From positions 1 to 13,547 of the forward strand of contig CADBOL010000288.1 in assembly GCA_902796295.1 (NCBI GenBank): a stretch of 13,547 nt of DNA, read 5' to 3'. Under the pieces are notes generated by a model. The model saw only the letters and a list, made by a program, of their open reading frames with translations, was not told the DNA's origin and searched no databases. The translations under genes and the position numbers were made by a program. This document shows positions 11,585-13,547 of the stretch, piece after piece (the first letter of the stretch is position 1; the number at the start of each line of letters is the position of its first letter). The DNA is from Oscillospiraceae bacterium. GTDB taxonomy: Bacteria > Bacillota > Clostridia > Oscillospirales > Acutalibacteraceae.

Positions 11585-12739
11585 TCAATGCGACCACAGC
11601 GTATCAAAGTATTCCGATTTATCGATTGATTCAACCGCGTGAACCTTACACGGCTCGGAAACATTGAAAGTGTAGATTTTTTTGTAGTCGGTATTTGCCG
11701 CGAATTTCAGGAATCCCGTATCGGTGTTGAAAACAACGCTCCAGAGTGCGCATACACTCCACGGATATTTATCATGCTTGTAATTGAGCTTTACGTAACT
11801 GAGCAGATCCATTGCCTCAAGCTCGTCAAGCACGCCGTCCTTTGCCCTGAGAGTCTTGAGTACCGCGGCAATCCTGTCTTCGCCGTGCTGCTCAATCTTA
11901 TAGTCTCCTGTATCTTTTGTCACGCTGAAATTTGAGACATACTGCAGCGGTAATCCGTCATCCTCATAAACCGAGCCGCCGCACGAATCCACCTTTTTAT
12001 CATATATGTGCAGTTCGCCGTCGATATATTCAACAACCACACTGCGGCCCCTTTTATCAACTATCTGATAATGATAATTGACGCCTATGGAGTCATGCAT
12101 ATTGTATTTCTTTATGAATTCAACCGCCTCATCTGTATCGGCGCAGGTATCGAGCACACCTCTTATCATCGCGGTGGTGGTGATATCGCGCTTTGACGGG
12201 TCTGTCTGATTTGTCGGCTTTGCCCTCATCTGAAGCACGGCTATTGCCAGCCCTTTTTCATTCAATCCGTCAACGGGGCAGTACGGAGCGATAAGCACTC
12301 TGTATGAATTCAGCTTTTTGCATTCGGGCTTTGAGCCGTAGAGCATAAAATTCGCGTCAACAGTAGAAATGCTTGAATAACGGCCTTCCGGATGAGTCCA
12401 CACCACGAAACAGGGAGCAGTCTTGAAATCGAAATTCCTGGCAAGCAGATGCTCGCCCTTCGGATTATACGCCTCAAATGTCGTGCATCCCGCTCCCTCA
12501 TCTCCGCCTATTTTGCAGAGTTTAAGACCGAATGTCAGCGAATCCGCTGCAAAAGCGAGAAGTCCGCCGATTGATGACACGCCTTTTTCAAGCAGCTCGT
12601 CGATATGATAATCATTTCTGTAATCGAGCAGATAAATATTATCATCCAGCTTTTTTACCGACTTCATCGTGACAAGCTGATTTGAGGAAAAGCTTTCTGA
12701 AAAATCCTTTGCCTTTGAGATTATATCTTTATAATTCAT
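11585..12739 (-). CDS. Linear amide C-N hydrolase (choloylglycine/C45 Ntn-hydrolase family)
   Basis: This 384-residue protein of the Ntn-hydrolase superfamily carries the core pattern GAGCTTF (Cys85), followed by YNPKGEHLLARNFDF (Arg101, Asn102, Asp104), GLNEKGLAIAV (158-168), YQIVDKRGRSVVVEY (224-238) and ALWSVVFNTDTG (331-342). In this group (penicillin V acylase, bile salt hydrolase, acyl-CoA:isopenicillin acyltransferase/C45, acid ceramidase-like) a Cys freed by cleavage acts as nucleophile on linear amide bonds. Here the Cys is internal, so about 84 residues would be removed as a propeptide by self-cleavage, as in C45 members rather than bile salt hydrolases (Cys2). No signal peptide is seen, so it is probably cytosolic. 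AGAGG lies 6 bases before the ATG. It is the first gene of a three-gene operon. Confidence 0.85.
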   Translation of the reverse strand: MNYKDIISKAKDFSESFSSNQLVTMKSVKKLDDNIYLLDYRNDYHIDELLEKGVSSIGGLLAFAADSLTFGLKLCKIGGDEGAGCTTFEAYNPKGEHLLARNFDFKTAPCFVVWTHPEGRYSSISTVDANFMLYGSKPECKKLNSYRVLIAPYCPVDGLNEKGLAIAVLQMRAKPTNQTDPSKRDITTTAMIRGVLDTCADTDEAVEFIKKYNMHDSIGVNYHYQIVDKRGRSVVVEYIDGELHIYDKKVDSCGGSVYEDDGLPLQYVSNFSVTKDTGDYKIEQHGEDRIAAVLKTLRAKDGVLDELEAMDLLSYVKLNYKHDKYPWSVCALWSVVFNTDTGFLKFAANTDYKKIYTFNVSEPCKVHAVESIDKSEYFDTLWSH

Positions 12740-12755
12740 ATCTTACCTCTCAGGT

Positions 12756-12787
12756 GCACGGCATATGACCCGATGCTTCCGCCGTGC
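12756..12787 (-). other. Hairpin directly upstream of the amide hydrolase ribosome binding site
   Basis: GCACGGC (12781-12787 on the minus strand) and GCCGTGC (12756-12762) form a perfect 7-bp GC-rich stem with an 18-base loop that itself contains a GCAT/ATGC pairing. The stem ends about 7 bases before the AGAGG site of the amide hydrolase gene, so folding could affect translation. Confidence 0.5.
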
Positions 12788-12836
12788 GGGCAAGCCCAAG
12801 CTTCTGGCAGACGCCGGCGGGCAAGCTTTAAGCTTG
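12787..12836. repeat. GC-rich repeat cluster in the operon leader
   Basis: CGGGCAAGC occurs at 12787-12795 and 12818-12826, each followed 2-3 bases later by AAGCTT. The second copy runs into a perfect palindrome, CAAGCTT-T-AAGCTTG (12822-12836). The base composition is clearly more GC-rich than the AT-rich DNA from 12837 to 12937. Confidence 0.5.
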
Positions 12837-12951
12837 AATGTTTATTTCCCTTGAACCTGAACATATAACAAATAACAAAAGAGAATAACGGATAAGCTCT
12901 GACTTTGAACCCTGCTTTTAAAAAATCGATTTAAAAAGCCGGATGTCTGCC
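12806..12951. repeat. Inverted repeat bracketing an AT-rich 120-bp segment
   Basis: GGCAGAC-G-CCGGC (12806-12818) is mirrored by GCCGG-AT-GTCTGCC (12938-12951). The arms match at 12 bases with a one-base difference in the linker. The enclosed stretch is AT-rich and has no coding frame; it probably holds the operon promoter, but no convincing -35/-10 pair was found. This may be a small MITE-like insertion. Confidence 0.45.
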
Positions 12952-12953
12952 GG
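12933..12953 (-). terminator. Weak possible terminator after the small helical protein gene
   Basis: On the minus strand CCGG (12950-12953), a 7-base loop, CCGG (12939-12942), then C and TTTTT. The stem is only 4 bp, so this is tentative. It lies about 14 bp past the stop. Confidence 0.35.
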
Positions 12954-12967
12954 GATTTATACCTTTA

Positions 12968-13477
12968 TCAGTAATCGAATTCAAATGTCACATTTGCGTT
13001 GACATAGTCAAGCGCAAGCTGTGCTCTCGCAAGAGTATCCGCCGTAACGCTGTAATCACGCTCGGCATCCGAAATCTCATAATTCGCGTATTTATAGTCA
13101 ATGAGATTGGTGCTGTTTTTGCCGTAAATCTCCTGCCTCTGTTTGGGGAGTATGGCTTTCATCTGACCGAGCCTGTAAAGCTTCGCGTTGAGCTGCGGAA
13201 TAAGCACCAGCATCTCATCAATTGTTATGTTGAATTCGGGAATAACCGTTGTGGAGTTAAAAACATTTATTGCGTGCCTTAGCTTGCGGATGCGTGAATT
13301 GATCTCATCCGCCTTTGCCCTTGTTTCGGCATAGCTGTACTCCGGCCTGACACTCTCGACATCCTCTCCGACAGCCGCAAGGAATGTGCTCGAAAGCGAT
13401 TCGAGATTCATAAGGTCATTATAGTCATTATTGAGTTTCTTGAGCATTTTGGATGCCTGTGATGATGTAATCTTCAT
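12968..13477 (-). CDS. Small helical protein of unknown function (DIP1984/septicolysin-like pattern)
   Basis: I do not recognise this 169-residue protein with certainty. It is almost fully helical, with heptad-like stretches near 1-30, 45-75 (AETRAKADEINSRIRKLRHA), 85-110 and 135-160; there is no signal peptide or membrane segment. The order 'helix, I-N-x-F-N-S-T, then TIDEMLVLIPQL, then a third helix with L-x-x-MK' recalls the DIP1984/septicolysin-type proteins (IN-x-TN followed by a T-L-x-E-x-L-A helix), but the similarity is one of pattern only. It ends FEFDY. The start is supported by AAGGAG 7 bases before the ATG. It is separated from the amide hydrolase operon by about 230 bp and seems to be its own unit. 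Confidence 0.75.
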   Translation of the reverse strand: MKITSSQASKMLKKLNNDYNDLMNLESLSSTFLAAVGEDVESVRPEYSYAETRAKADEINSRIRKLRHAINVFNSTTVIPEFNITIDEMLVLIPQLNAKLYRLGQMKAILPKQRQEIYGKNSTNLIDYKYANYEISDAERDYSVTADTLARAQLALDYVNANVTFEFDY

Positions 13478-13500
13478 ATACCTTCTCCTTTACTGTGAGA

Positions 13501-13513
13501 GTTATCATATAAC
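13501..13513. promoter_or_regulatory. Palindrome overlapping a likely -10 box of the small helical protein gene
   Basis: GTTAT-CAT-ATAAC (13501-13513) is a perfect inverted repeat. On the minus strand it contains TATGAT (13504-13509), a 5/6 match to a -10 box about 27 bases before the start codon. No good -35 box is seen 16-18 bases upstream. It is AT-rich, so chance is possible. Confidence 0.35.
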
Positions 13514-13547
13514 ATATATGTGTGAGTAATGTTGCCTTTTTCGTAAC

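Noticed and set aside
1..13547. CRISPR arrays, tRNA or rRNA genes, transposases, phage genes, toxin-antitoxin or other defence systems
   Set aside because: No regularly spaced direct repeats with unique spacers, no RNA-gene signatures and no matching protein motifs were seen on either strand.

Overview
The window looks like chromosomal DNA of a low- to mid-GC Firmicute of the class Clostridia, probably an anaerobic gut or rumen Oscillospiraceae/Ruminococcaceae-type bacterium. This is inferred from the strong AGGAGG-type ribosome binding sites, TTGACA/TATAAT promoters, frequent intrinsic terminators and the protein families present (NfeD/SPFH pair, AI-2E permease, GPH-type transporter, LytTR regulator, isolated PilB ATPase). 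No rRNA, tRNA, CRISPR array, transposase or phage gene was seen.

Layout. 1-711 (minus): a short NfeD-like protein followed by the N-terminus of an SPFH/stomatin-like protein that runs off the left edge, a classic membrane-microdomain pair with its own promoter. 981-3112 (plus): a two-gene operon of an HGGGW/GESAG alpha/beta hydrolase and an AI-2E family permease, ending in a strong terminator. 3158-3716 (minus): a stand-alone LytTR DNA-binding regulator. Its leader of about 200 nt has a near-perfect promoter, a 33-codon small ORF, an intrinsic terminator placed just before the ribosome binding site, and a competing (antiterminator-like) pairing. 3848-4749 (minus): a secreted protein with a possible permuted NlpC/P60-like Cys/His core; a perfect palindrome sits on its -10 box. 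4791-7348 (minus): a GPH-type membrane transporter with an unusual charged tail of about 285 residues.

7418-9271 (plus): a monocistronic PilB/GspE-type ATPase with a strong promoter and terminator but no other pilus genes beside it. 9272-9535: a gene-free stretch made of inverted and short tandem repeats, like an interspersed intergenic repeat. 9536-12739 (minus): a three-gene operon of an Ntn-type linear amide hydrolase, a cation-diffusion-facilitator membrane domain without its cytosolic domain, and a membrane-anchored calcineurin-like phosphoesterase. 12740-12957: a GC-rich, palindrome-dense leader upstream of that operon. 12968-13477 (minus): a small helical protein of unknown function.

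The genes form separate transcription units and do not make one pathway. Most are membrane or envelope related. The parts most worth a second look are the LytTR leader with its 21-bp-phased upstream repeats, the secreted Cys/His protein with its palindromic operator, and the transporter with the long tail.
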